Positions 18,081 through 25,530 of a stretch of 49,239 nucleotides of DNA are shown here, one piece after another. The position numbers and the translations under genes are program-made. Position 1 is the stretch's first letter, and the number at the start of each line of letters is the position of its first letter. Source of the stretch: Bdellovibrionia bacterium (GTDB taxonomy: Bacteria > Bdellovibrionota > Bdellovibrionia > Bdellovibrionales > JAUICD01); assembly GCA_030427965.1 (NCBI GenBank), contig JAUICD010000022.1, forward strand, positions 1 to 49,239. The letters run 5' to 3'. The notes under the pieces are model-generated. The model ran no database searches and was not told the origin of the DNA. It saw only the letters and a list, made by a program, of their open reading frames with translations.

Positions 18081-18539
18081 ATGAAGAATGTGTTAGTACT
18101 CGTTGCATTTTCGGTTTTATTGGGCGCTTGTGGAGCAGCAAAATACAAAACAGATGGTCAACATAAGGTCACTGTGAAGAATAAGTTTTCAATATGGTCT
18201 TTGTGGGTAAAGGACAAAAAGAAAAAATATGATCTTGAGCTTGTTTTACATAATGAGTCGTCAAAGTCTCAGATTGTAAAGCTTGGTGATGTTTGGTGTT
18301 ACCGAGGAAAGACCAAAGGAAGAATTGGATATTCGTCTTTTGGGATAGGTGAGCGCACAATTGACTTTGTCCCAGGCCAGCAGAAGAACCTCAAAGTGAG
18401 CTGTAAAACAGGAGAAGCGGGTGGTGATTTTAAAGTCGTTATTAAGCGGCTCTTTTCTAATCCATCAGATGATGGGGCGACTCCAGGAAAAGTTATTGCA
18501 AAAGATTTGACTTGGACATTTGTAGAACCTCAAAAATAG
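18081..18539 (+). CDS. Hypothetical lipoprotein
   Basis: GGAGG lies 5 nt before ATG 18081. The 152-residue product has a lipoprotein signal ending LLGAC (Cys about 17). The mature part is basic and looks like a beta-sandwich: alternating strands, a single Cys pair, and an IVKLGDVWCYRGK segment. I do not recognise the family. It is flanked by two long hairpins and is probably transcribed alone. Confidence 0.68.
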   Translation: MKNVLVLVAFSVLLGACGAAKYKTDGQHKVTVKNKFSIWSLWVKDKKKKYDLELVLHNESSKSQIVKLGDVWCYRGKTKGRIGYSSFGIGERTIDFVPGQQKNLKVSCKTGEAGGDFKVVIKRLFSNPSDDGATPGKVIAKDLTWTFVEPQK

Positions 18540-18566
18540 AGCTTCTCATCAGGGAAGACTTCAAAT

Positions 18567-18599
18567 ATAGACCAAAGATGCGATGCGTCGTTGGTCTAT
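18567..18599 (+). terminator. Long hairpin after the lipoprotein gene
   Basis: ATAGACCAA (18567-18575) pairs perfectly with TTGGTCTAT (18591-18599); after one mismatch the inner bases add a further stem of about 5 bp (18577-18581 with 18585-18589) to a 3-nt loop. Only TTCC follows, so it lacks the usual U-tract. Confidence 0.5.
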
Positions 18600-18662
18600 T
18601 CCATGACACATAATTAGGAATTTGCTACGACCTCTCGCTAAGGAAACCCTTAAGGGAGAAGA

Positions 18663-19508
18663 ATGCGGAATCTTATTATATTCCTTACTTTTACGCTTGT
18701 TGTGGGCTCATTTGTCCTTACTCAAGGACGTGTTAAAAATGATGGGCTTTCTTTGAACAATAAAGCTTTAGCTCAGTTTACGTTATCTGAATTTTCCATG
18801 TTTCTTGGAATTGTATCCAATTTTAGGATGTGCCCAGTAGATGAGCGTTATCTAAGCGGGATTGACAATTTAAAAAAACAATTGGATCTGAGTCTTCCAA
18901 GTATTGTTATGGGAAATGCGGAAGATTTTCCGAAATTGTTTGTAGATGGGATAACGGGCAAGGAAATACTTTTTAATACAGGCTTTAAGTGGCAAGACCC
19001 GATTTATATCAACAATCAAAAGACAACAGGCGGGCCGAGCGAGCTTGCAGCAATTGTCATTGTCGCACTTTGGAATAAGGCCAACTATGCTTTGAGTTTA
19101 GAGGAATCTCTTGATTTCAAAAACAATCTACAAGCCTGCTTATCTTCCAGGGTAAGAATTTGGTCTGGAAATTCCTTGAAAACACAGAGTGATCTTTTAG
19201 AGGTGAATGGGGGAAGGGGCACTCGTTTTTTTCTTCTCAATGAGTTGGGGCACAGTGAAATTACAAAATCTTTGAATAAACACATTCTATGTCCAAATGG
19301 CCCGGCGGTATTTCGATTTCGTTCTTTAGAGAGTCAAAAAGATGGAGTTCATAAATCTGGATTTTATATACAATCTTTTGATGTTGAGTTGAATTATGAA
19401 TGTGCTGAAAGATCTCATCAAGCCGATTACAAATTATTTTTGTATTTTGAAAAGCTCAGTCGTGGCTTTGTACCAATAGACCATGTGGATATGGTTCCAT
19501 CTCTATAG
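18663..19508 (+). CDS. Hypothetical exported protein
   Basis: The 281-residue product has an N-terminal hydrophobic segment (MRNLIIFLTFTLVVGSFVL) that is either a signal peptide or an anchor. AAGGGAGA precedes the ATG. The rest contains scattered cysteines (about six) suggestive of disulfides in the periplasm. No enzyme motif is recognised. Its stop abuts, with no gap, the stop of the convergent metalloprotease gene. Confidence 0.65.
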   Translation: MRNLIIFLTFTLVVGSFVLTQGRVKNDGLSLNNKALAQFTLSEFSMFLGIVSNFRMCPVDERYLSGIDNLKKQLDLSLPSIVMGNAEDFPKLFVDGITGKEILFNTGFKWQDPIYINNQKTTGGPSELAAIVIVALWNKANYALSLEESLDFKNNLQACLSSRVRIWSGNSLKTQSDLLEVNGGRGTRFFLLNELGHSEITKSLNKHILCPNGPAVFRFRSLESQKDGVHKSGFYIQSFDVELNYECAERSHQADYKLFLYFEKLSRGFVPIDHVDMVPSL

Positions 19509-20468
19509 TTACAATCGAATCACTTTTGGATGATTGAGAAAAACTTCACATTGTGCTTCTTCGATATTTGGAAGAGGCGAGTATCCGGTCTTTCGGCGAT
19601 TGAACCGATCATAGAAGACGTAGTCTGTGTATCCTCCAGGAGACATGACGTTTGACTTTGGACAAACCTCGTTCAACCCAGGGCAAAAGTGATCTGTATA
19701 GAACTCATGAGTTTCAGGGGTTTGAGGTTCAAGTAAAAAATGTCCAAGTTCATGAGTTAGAAGTGTGGAATGTCGTTCTTGGTAACGGTAAAGAGTTTCA
19801 GTTCTATTGTCAGGATCTGGAATTCGACCTCGTCTTGTGTTTTCAACGAAATTTAGAGTTGTGGTGGCTAGAAGTAGTGAGTCTCCAGCAAGTTCTTTGG
19901 GACTTGGGCTTTTGTGGAGTCGCTCATCACGGTATGTCCAATGGATGGTTGAGTTTGCCCAGGACTTTCCAAGTCTTCTAACTGAGATTTGTCTTTCTCT
20001 CCGAAACTCTTCTCTTGCAACCTTGTCAAGGAACCGAACCATGTGTACGTCTATAACACCTGCTTTTCGATGTTCAAAACTGCGGCCATAGAATTCGAAA
20101 AAATTGTCATTAAGAATTATAGACCCATGATCAAAGTCGACTAAACTCTCTTGAAGATATGTTTTGGGAAGTTTCACTTGATTTATGATTTCAATCTTAA
20201 GATTGACCCCAGGGCATTGGGAATAAACATTTTCGGCTGTAGAAATTTGTCTTTCAAGTTGTGTGGGTTTTAATTTAGCTCCATGTTCAATAAGTTGAAC
20301 TTGTATAAGGTGGGTGGGAGCGCGTTCGACCTTTAAAAAAGGATCTTCTTTAACTTGATTGTAGGCTTTGAGTTCATTTGGTTCATCTCCAAGATCAAAG
20401 CTCTCTAAGTTTTGAGCAAATGCAAGAGATGAAAAAAGTGTATACACAAGCATGAGAGCCAATCTCAT
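19509..20468 (-). CDS. Exported zinc metalloprotease-like protein (HELGH)
   Basis: A signal peptide (cleavage near AFA-Q, residue 18) precedes a 300-residue protein with a zincin motif HELGHFLLEP (His 239, Glu 240, His 243). His 254 or His 260 could be the third ligand, and SNVMS (Met about 275) resembles the Met-turn of metzincins. Spacing is not the classic HExxHxxGxxH, so the subfamily is uncertain. It should act in the periplasm or be secreted. Four Cys cluster near the active site. A prey-degrading or self-processing role is possible but unproven. Confidence 0.75.
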   Translation of the reverse strand: MRLALMLVYTLFSSLAFAQNLESFDLGDEPNELKAYNQVKEDPFLKVERAPTHLIQVQLIEHGAKLKPTQLERQISTAENVYSQCPGVNLKIEIINQVKLPKTYLQESLVDFDHGSIILNDNFFEFYGRSFEHRKAGVIDVHMVRFLDKVAREEFRRERQISVRRLGKSWANSTIHWTYRDERLHKSPSPKELAGDSLLLATTTLNFVENTRRGRIPDPDNRTETLYRYQERHSTLLTHELGHFLLEPQTPETHEFYTDHFCPGLNEVCPKSNVMSPGGYTDYVFYDRFNRRKTGYSPLPNIEEAQCEVFLNHPKVIRL

Positions 20469-20697
20469 TTATCCCCCCCGGAATAGAGCTTTTTAAAACT
20501 CGTACAGCAATTTCTCAAAAATATAGAAATTCGTCAAAAAGGAGTTTTTAAGAATAGATTTTTCAAATTCTCATGGGTGATTGGCTTAAAATCGGGAAAG
20601 TTTGTGGTCAAGTTGTCCCCAAAAGTGACTTTTTATAAGAGATGTTTATGATACTAAAAATCAGCTTCGATTGCTGAGGTGAATTGGAGGTGCTGAG

Positions 20698-21465
20698 TCA
20701 AACAGAGGTTTTACTAAAGACATGCAGCTTCAGTGAACTATTGGACTTAGCTTGTATGATTGGATTTTCGGTAAAGAGCAGCCAGTTTTTGCATCCCAAC
20801 TCTTTTGTGGCCCCCATTCGAGCTGCAATCAAAGCATTCCAAATGCCTTGCTTTCGATAACGAGGAAGAACGCAACCTCCAAAAAACCACCCCCAGTTAT
20901 TGTGGCAGGTAACACCAGCACCCCCAACAGGAATGCCGCGAGAATTACGTACGAGCACAATACGTCCTTCTAAGTTGTTATGGGTGATATGTTTGTAATT
21001 GCGTTTGAAAACCTCATCTGACTTAGTTTGAAAAGCATGCTTGGCAAGATGGACATACTCTTTGTAGATTCTTGGATCATAAAATGAGGCGATTTCTAAA
21101 GAAAATGGGTCAGGCAACTTGAGAATGTTTTCTTTACTCCAAGTGTTGATCGTAATCAGGTTTGTTTTTCTCCATTTGTTTTCTAGGAGGATTTTTTTAT
21201 TGTAAGAAAAAGCACCGTCTTCAAAGAGTGTTATAAATGGTTTTTTAATATGATGTTTGGATTTTCGAGCGTATTTTTTATAGAAGTCTTCATACTTAGA
21301 AATCATTGTGCCATTCATTCGTCCCCCAGGAAAAATCGGAGTTGAACATGGACCTCTAAAGTATGGTGAATCACGAAATAGAATTCCTCGTGGAGATTTT
21401 GGATTGCCATCGTTGGTGTTTGAGAAGACTCTCTTTATGGATCGTATACAGTTTTGCTTTGTCAT
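20698..21465 (-). CDS. GNAT-like acetyltransferase
   Basis: The 255-residue protein has a C-terminal GNAT domain: strand GRIVLVRNSRGIPVGGAGV, then GGCVLPRYRKQGIWNALIAA with the acetyl-CoA loop R-K-Q-G-I-W, and CKNWLLFTENP. The N-terminal half is basic and unassigned. ATG 21465 overlaps the stop of a small upstream ORF (ATGA), suggesting coupled translation; a TTG at 21504 is possible. It lies immediately outside the tRNA-derived repeat at 21513, and reads away from the island. Confidence 0.72.
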   Translation of the reverse strand: MTKQNCIRSIKRVFSNTNDGNPKSPRGILFRDSPYFRGPCSTPIFPGGRMNGTMISKYEDFYKKYARKSKHHIKKPFITLFEDGAFSYNKKILLENKWRKTNLITINTWSKENILKLPDPFSLEIASFYDPRIYKEYVHLAKHAFQTKSDEVFKRNYKHITHNNLEGRIVLVRNSRGIPVGGAGVTCHNNWGWFFGGCVLPRYRKQGIWNALIAARMGATKELGCKNWLLFTENPIIQAKSNSSLKLHVFSKTSV

Positions 21466-21617
21466 AAATACTTGTGCTTTTTGAGGCTTATGCGGAGTGA
21501 ACAACAGTTAAATGAGAAATGCCGAACTAAACTGGAGCGTTCGCCGAAAACCTTTAAAGTTACTGATTTGACTCGTTTTTGTTTGGAAGCCAAGCCAACG
21601 CCTAAACCTCTAATCAT
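21462..21617 (-). CDS. Small basic ORF across the attachment-like repeat
   Basis: A 51-residue frame starts at ATG 21617 behind AGGAGAT with about 5-nt spacing, one of the better ribosome binding sites here. It encodes a basic peptide (MIRGLGVGLASKQKRVKSV...) and ends in an ATGA overlap with the GNAT gene. Residues about 27-35 come from the 27-bp tRNA-flank repeat, so the frame is a chimera of island and chromosome. It may be a leader that couples GNAT translation, or chance. No homology is recognised. Confidence 0.35.
   Translation of the reverse strand: MIRGLGVGLASKQKRVKSVTLKVFGERSSLVRHFSFNCCSLRISLKKHKYL
21513..21539. repeat. 27-bp direct repeat, distal copy (tRNA-Gly 3' end plus flank)
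   Basis: These 27 bp are identical to 23003-23029. On the minus strand they read as the last 7 nt of the tRNA-Gly (CGCTCCA) followed by 20 nt of 3' flank. This fits an attachment-site duplication at the far end of an inserted segment. Confidence 0.7.
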
Positions 21618-21632
21618 GATTATCTCCTACAC

Positions 21633-22577
21633 TTAAATTATATTTTTAAGTAGATTTTCAAGTTCAATTTGGACCCTCTCATCCCGGTTCGTTTGATTAA
21701 TGAGGAAAATATCTATTGGATTTACACATGCCTTTTCTAAGAGAATAGGTGTTCGGTCCCACAGCTCGATTTTGGCAGTTGCAAAATCCTCTAGTGCGAT
21801 ATGTTTAGTTGAGATAGTTTTTTTGAACTCCTTTTTATTTACTGCAAAGGTTGGAATTCTGTCGTCTGCGAGCATTGTCTTTTTAGAAAGTGCCGTGATT
21901 CCAGAATAGGGAAGTCCCTTGGGAATTTTATCGACATGTACTATTTCTTTAACCGGACTCTCAATCTGAGTTTTTAGATATTCCCAAAGGTCAGATTTGT
22001 TGTGAAAAAAGATATGTTTAGATACCCCTTCTTTTTTTTCAAAGCATAGATTGTTTGCTACAAGAGGTTCAATGGCTCTGCCGGCAGTCATCTGAGTCAC
22101 ATCAAAAATATTGGCTAATCCCAATTTATTTTCTCCAGATAAATCACCCTTCAGAACTTCTCTAATAAGTATATTTACCGCCAGGCCATTTAGATGGCTT
22201 GTGTTGGTCTTGATCGCGGTCATTTCTGGTTTTATGGAAATACTCAAACCAGGGAGGTGAACCTGTTTGCCTTCGACGATAAAGTTCAACCCATTTTGAA
22301 TCATTCTTTGGACTTTATGAAAATGCAGTTCATGTAGGCACCATATTTGAGGGTACTTTATTTTTTCCTTCAAAATTTGAGCGTGCTTTTTGAACTCCCG
22401 TGGTCCCAGTTTTTTGTCTTTGACGTTTATAGCTAGGTACGGGACACCATTGATTAGCAATTTATTGAAGTCATAGATACCTTTAAAGAAGGCGGGTAAA
22501 TTTTTAGCGTCAAACTTTGTCTCTGTAAGTTTGAGATAAGGTATGTATCTGCTTATTGTTTCCTTGGCCATGTACAT
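21633..22577 (-). CDS. AbiEi-like winged-helix regulator (putative antitoxin family)
   Basis: The 314-residue protein has three visible parts. An N-terminal domain (about 1-100) includes LNFIVEGKQVHLPGLSI, recalling the FIVPGNQ-LYLPDLG signature of a family often annotated as MarR-like or AbiEi. A winged-helix segment (about 125-175) follows. The C-terminal part has GLPYSGITALSKKTMLADD, IELWDRTPIL and a VNPIDIFLI...DERVQIELENLL ending. Proteins of this type often sit beside nucleotidyltransferase toxins and repress their own promoter. ATG 22577 has no ribosome binding site and lies 5 nt from a large palindrome; ATG 22571 is an alternative. Identification is by remembered pattern. Confidence 0.6.
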   Translation of the reverse strand: MYMAKETISRYIPYLKLTETKFDAKNLPAFFKGIYDFNKLLINGVPYLAINVKDKKLGPREFKKHAQILKEKIKYPQIWCLHELHFHKVQRMIQNGLNFIVEGKQVHLPGLSISIKPEMTAIKTNTSHLNGLAVNILIREVLKGDLSGENKLGLANIFDVTQMTAGRAIEPLVANNLCFEKKEGVSKHIFFHNKSDLWEYLKTQIESPVKEIVHVDKIPKGLPYSGITALSKKTMLADDRIPTFAVNKKEFKKTISTKHIALEDFATAKIELWDRTPILLEKACVNPIDIFLINQTNRDERVQIELENLLKNII

Positions 22578-22582
22578 GCTTA

Positions 22583-22648
22583 TATACTAACATGTATATC
22601 ATCATAATAACAATATTTTGTTAGTATGACGATATACATGTTAGTATA
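22583..22648. promoter_or_regulatory. Double inverted-repeat operator upstream of the AbiEi-like gene
   Basis: TATACTAACATGTATATC (22583-22600) pairs perfectly with 22631-22648 over 18 bp, and the arms continue toward the centre with only isolated mismatches. Within it, a 9-bp half-site ATACTAACA occurs at 22584-22592, inverted at 22619-22627 and 22639-22647, and with one mismatch at 22604-22612. The half-site starts are spaced 20, 15 and 20 bp. The site lies directly before the regulator's start codon, so autoregulation is likely. Confidence 0.75.
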
Positions 22649-22730
22649 AGTAAAATCAGATATTTACGGTCTACCTTCAGCTCTCACGAAAAAACCTGAG
22701 GAGAACATATCTGTCCCTTTAGGGCATAAA

Positions 22731-22979
22731 TCAAAATACTCGTTTTGCACCAAGCCCGACAGCGTTCCCAACCAATGTCGGATTTGGTGCAGGGAGAGGC
22801 AGGGCGGCTTCTTGGTGGGGAGGAAGCTCAAGCTGAATCTCCTTACCTTCGTGAGAAACGATTTCGGGAATAGAGTTGAAAAGCTCTTTGCTTTTGTCAA
22901 ACTCGTCTTGAGTGTAGATGAATATATCTGCAGCTTGATAGACCTTCGCATCCCACAATGCCAAGTGGGCCTTTTGCAT
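22731..22979 (-). pseudogene. 5'-truncated nucleotidyltransferase-like fragment
   Basis: The frame encodes MQKAHLALWDAKVYQAADIF then IYTQDEFDKSKELFNSIPE and SHEGKEIQL. This resembles the C-terminal part of small MNT-type nucleotidyltransferase proteins (ADVLVYTPEEF...). The GS-x10-D-x-D catalytic segment expected upstream is absent; instead the frame runs into the tRNA-Gly remnant at 23023. The gene appears cut by the segment boundary. The tail is Pro-rich. No ribosome binding site is seen. The family assignment is tentative. Confidence 0.4.
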
Positions 22980-23002
22980 ACGCTCTATTTTATTGAGGGA
23001 AC

Positions 23003-23029
23003 TGAGAAATGCCGAACTAAACTGGAGCG
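23003..23029. repeat. 27-bp direct repeat, proximal copy
   Basis: Identical to 21513-21539. Here the copy is joined to the 72-nt tRNA-Gly remnant, so the tRNA 3' end and its original-looking 3' flank are contiguous. Confidence 0.72.
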
Positions 23030-23094
23030 GGAAACGGGACTCAAACCCGCGACCTTCGCCTTGGCAAGGCGACGCTCTATCAACTGAGCTATTC
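23023..23094 (-). pseudogene. tRNA-Gly(GCC) remnant, 72 of 76 nt
   Basis: The 72 nt are identical to nucleotides 5-76 of the intact tRNA-Gly at 24673-24748 (offset exactly 1,650 bp). The first four nucleotides GCGG are replaced by ATCT, breaking the acceptor stem at positions 1-4, so it should not yield a functional tRNA. It marks the far end of an inserted segment. Confidence 0.88.
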
Positions 23095-23219
23095 AGATCA
23101 CGTACTTAAGGCGAGTTCACGCAATTTAATGCGGAGAGTTGGTCCTGTCGTTGGCCTGAGATGCGGTTTGTAGGGACCTGTGGTATGCCAGTTATTCACA
23201 AGACTTAGGGAGCTAATCT

Positions 23220-24665
23220 ATGAAAAGCTTGATCCTTATCGCTGTACTTCTTAGCTCTTCTCCCTCTTTCGCGGTAGAGGTGGAGTACACAGTTAGCAAA
23301 ACCCATGGTCTGTACGTTTTTGTTGAGACCATTGCAGAAAATGGCCATAGGTCTAAGACTCTGCGGGCGTACTTTGAGAATAGTAAGTTCAATACAAAGA
23401 AAAACCGCAAGAAGCTTGCGAGATTTCGAGAACTCAAAGGGCACCTCTATAAAGGGTACAATTACTCCGGGTACCCAATTGCGCGAAGGATGGGCATTGA
23501 TGCAGACAAGGCGTTTGTTGCCCAAAGTGGGTACGCTCAGTCTCTTAAAGATTTTCAATCAAGAGTAAAAAATCTTATTCCAATCCCAGTTGAAAAAGAA
23601 TTTTTTGAGTTACTGGCATATTTCAAGCCAATTTATGAAAAGTTGATTTGGGAAGAGAACTTCTCAAGGTTGACGGCTTACAAAGAGAAAATTGAAAAAG
23701 TAGTTTCGAAAAAGAAGTTGAATACGATGTTTGATCAAGCAAAAACTTTCTATGGTGCTACCTGGCCTGATGATATGAAGTTTCGAATCGGCTTGTATCC
23801 GATTCCGGCTGCAATAGGACACTCGAGCGCAGAGTCAATTGGCAGTTTTGAATCGGTTGGTGTATTGTTGGGTGATGAAGATGTGGCAAGTACCTTTGCC
23901 GTAATATTTCACGAACTCTGTCATTCATTGTATGGAGCTCAAGATGCAAAAATGCAGGAAAAATTCGAAAAGTGGTTTTCTGATAGCTCCTCGCCATATG
24001 CTACACAGACCTACATGAATATAAATGAAGGGCTAGCTACAGCCATTGGAAATGGTTGGGCTTTTTATGCGGCGGTTGGAGAGTTAGATGATGGGAGCTG
24101 GTATAACTTTCCGTACACTGACGTATTTGCAAAGGCCATTTACCAGGATGTTAATGTTTATTTGGGGAAGGGTAGACGCATCGACAAAAGATTTATCCGT
24201 TCCGTAATAAAGACTTTTTCCAAAACTCTACCAGATTCGATTTATGAATATGATAACCTTATGAACCGGATACTCCTTCTCACGAACAAAAAGATTAATC
24301 CTCGTGATGTAGATAGGGAAATCAGAAAACATTTTCGGTTACAAAGTGTGAAATCAGGAAATAAAATTTCAAACCAAAAATCGATTAATCTGATTAAGAG
24401 CCTTTTTAGAACTGCAGTTTTTGTCACAACCAAAGAAACCTTCTCGGATATTGAGCCACTCACGGAACACATATCTCTCTTTAAGGACAATCAAAGACTT
24501 TTAGCGGAAAATAAAGAATCAAGTTTTATATTTTCGGCTTTGGATAAAAAGGGACGTCCCTTTATACATATTAATTTGAGGGAGTCGTCCCATTTGCCCG
24601 AAGTCATTAAGAAACTAAAAGCTCTTGGTAAAATAGAGCAAGAAAAGAAAATTCATTTATTGTGA
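23220..24665 (+). CDS. Exported zinc metalloprotease-like protein (HELCH + NEGLATA)
   Basis: A signal peptide (MKSLILIAVLLSSSPSFA) precedes a 460-residue protein. Zinc motif HELCH is at 231-235 and NEGLATA at 269-275, the second supplying the glutamate ligand (Glu 270) of a gluzincin. The N-terminal 200 residues are basic and helical; the C-terminal 150 residues are unassigned. AGGGAG precedes the ATG. The protein should act in the periplasm or outside the cell. It is the sole gene of the segment between the two tRNA-Gly copies and ends 7 bp before the intact tRNA. A toxin, predation or anti-phage role is conceivable but unsupported. Confidence 0.8.
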   Translation: MKSLILIAVLLSSSPSFAVEVEYTVSKTHGLYVFVETIAENGHRSKTLRAYFENSKFNTKKNRKKLARFRELKGHLYKGYNYSGYPIARRMGIDADKAFVAQSGYAQSLKDFQSRVKNLIPIPVEKEFFELLAYFKPIYEKLIWEENFSRLTAYKEKIEKVVSKKKLNTMFDQAKTFYGATWPDDMKFRIGLYPIPAAIGHSSAESIGSFESVGVLLGDEDVASTFAVIFHELCHSLYGAQDAKMQEKFEKWFSDSSSPYATQTYMNINEGLATAIGNGWAFYAAVGELDDGSWYNFPYTDVFAKAIYQDVNVYLGKGRRIDKRFIRSVIKTFSKTLPDSIYEYDNLMNRILLLTNKKINPRDVDREIRKHFRLQSVKSGNKISNQKSINLIKSLFRTAVFVTTKETFSDIEPLTEHISLFKDNQRLLAENKESSFIFSALDKKGRPFIHINLRESSHLPEVIKKLKALGKIEQEKKIHLL

Positions 24666-24672
24666 TGAAAAT

Positions 24673-24748
24673 TGGAGCGGGAAACGGGACTCAAACCCGC
24701 GACCTTCGCCTTGGCAAGGCGACGCTCTATCAACTGAGCTATTCCCGC
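24673..24748 (-). tRNA. tRNA-Gly (anticodon GCC)
   Basis: The minus strand folds as a complete 76-nt tRNA: acceptor GCGGGAA with TTCCCGC, D-arm GCTC/GAGC, anticodon stem TCGCC/GGCGA with loop TTGCCAA (anticodon GCC), T-arm GCGGG/CCCGT, discriminator T and encoded CCA. It is the intact copy next to the inserted segment. Confidence 0.97.
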
Positions 24749-24774
24749 TTAAAGGTCGTAAATTTAAAATGTCT

Positions 24775-24794
24775 CTCTAAGAAAACTCTTAGAG
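24775..24794. terminator. Hairpin between pgsA and tRNA-Gly
   Basis: A perfect 8-bp stem, CTCTAAGA (24775-24782) with TCTTAGAG (24787-24794), has a 4-nt loop. On the minus strand it is followed by a moderately T-rich stretch, so it may separate pgsA transcripts from the tRNA gene. The rest of 24749-24969 shows no gene. Confidence 0.4.
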
Positions 24795-24969
24795 CATCGC
24801 CTGTTACTTGGATCTTGAATATAAATACTCTAGCCCTCCGTACATGCATCTCATCAAAACGTGCCTCTGGCGCCTTTCAAATCCTTAAGCGTTGGCCAAG
24901 ATACAGATGGGGCAATTCGGTGTCAATTCTACGAGGTGGGGGCGCCGCGCAATAAGGCTTAAGGCCTAT

Positions 24970-25530
24970 CTATGACTCGTTGAAATTTTTGGAGTCCCGG
25001 AAGTATCTGATGGCGTATTCGGCACCTGATACAACGCTCAAGACGACACTTAGCCACAGGGTCCAATACCCAATTGTGTAAACGGGGATACCAAAAAGAT
25101 TTTCTTTTACAAGAATCCCTGGGATGGCAATCATTTGGATTGCTGTTTTCCATTTCCCAGCAACTCCAGCTCCGATAATCATGTTTTCACTTGCTGCTGC
25201 AGAGCGGATTCCACCAATCAGTGTGTCGCGCCCGAGGAGAATAATCACCATCAATGGCTCCAATCTTCCAAAAGGGATCAATAGAACCAATGTGCTTGAG
25301 ACTAAAATTTTGTCTGCAACGGGGTCAAAAAACTTACCAAATATAGATTCGATTCCCATTTTTCTAGCAAGTGCGCCATCAAGGTAGTCTGTAAAAGAGG
25401 CCAATATGAAAACGCCTGCGGCCCAAAGTCCAGCATTTGGTAGGTCGCAGTTTAGGATCCAAATCAATACAGGGACAGCAAGTATACGCGAGGCTGTCAT
25501 CATATTTGGAATTTGCCGTTTCCATTTCAT
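24970..25530 (-). CDS. pgsA: CDP-diacylglycerol--glycerol-3-phosphate 3-phosphatidyltransferase
   Basis: PgsA makes phosphatidylglycerol phosphate, the first committed step to phosphatidylglycerol and cardiolipin, in the inner membrane. The 186-residue product has several membrane helices and the complete CDP-alcohol phosphotransferase signature D-G-x2-A-R-x8-G-x3-D-x3-D (about residues 50-72). The length is normal. It is transcribed divergently from the START-like gene at 25596 and reads toward the tRNA-Gly island. Confidence 0.95.
   Translation of the reverse strand: MKWKRQIPNMMTASRILAVPVLIWILNCDLPNAGLWAAGVFILASFTDYLDGALARKMGIESIFGKFFDPVADKILVSSTLVLLIPFGRLEPLMVIILLGRDTLIGGIRSAAASENMIIGAGVAGKWKTAIQMIAIPGILVKENLFGIPVYTIGYWTLWLSVVLSVVSGAEYAIRYFRDSKNFNES

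Larger units (their letters stand above)
21513..23029 (-). mobile_element. Putative inserted segment 1 (no integrase), bounded by 27-bp repeats
   Basis: The segment of about 1.5 kb lies between two identical 27-bp copies of the tRNA-Gly 3' end plus flank. It contains an AbiEi-like regulator, its palindromic operator, a 5'-truncated nucleotidyltransferase-like fragment and the start of a small ORF. The layout matches integration downstream of a tRNA. No recombinase gene is present, so it is either a remnant or was mobilised by a helper. Confidence 0.5.
23023..24744 (+). mobile_element. Putative inserted segment 2: one metalloprotease gene between tRNA-Gly copies
   Basis: A 1,650-bp unit lies between the 72-nt remnant and the intact tRNA-Gly. 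The intact gene keeps its 5' end and is followed within 7 bp by the inserted gene; the remnant keeps the original 3' flank. This is the attL/attR arrangement expected of integration into a tRNA gene. The only cargo is an exported metalloprotease gene; no integrase, relaxase or phage gene is present. The 72/72 identity suggests a recent event. Confidence 0.55.

Noticed and set aside
22664..23087. Other frames around the nucleotidyltransferase-like fragment, including one reading through the tRNA remnant on the plus strand
   Set aside because: They translate tRNA sequence and low-complexity stretches and show no protein features.
23023..23094. Second functional tRNA-Gly(GCC) gene
   Set aside because: The first four nucleotides of the acceptor stem are replaced and cannot pair with the 3' strand, so it is listed as a remnant.
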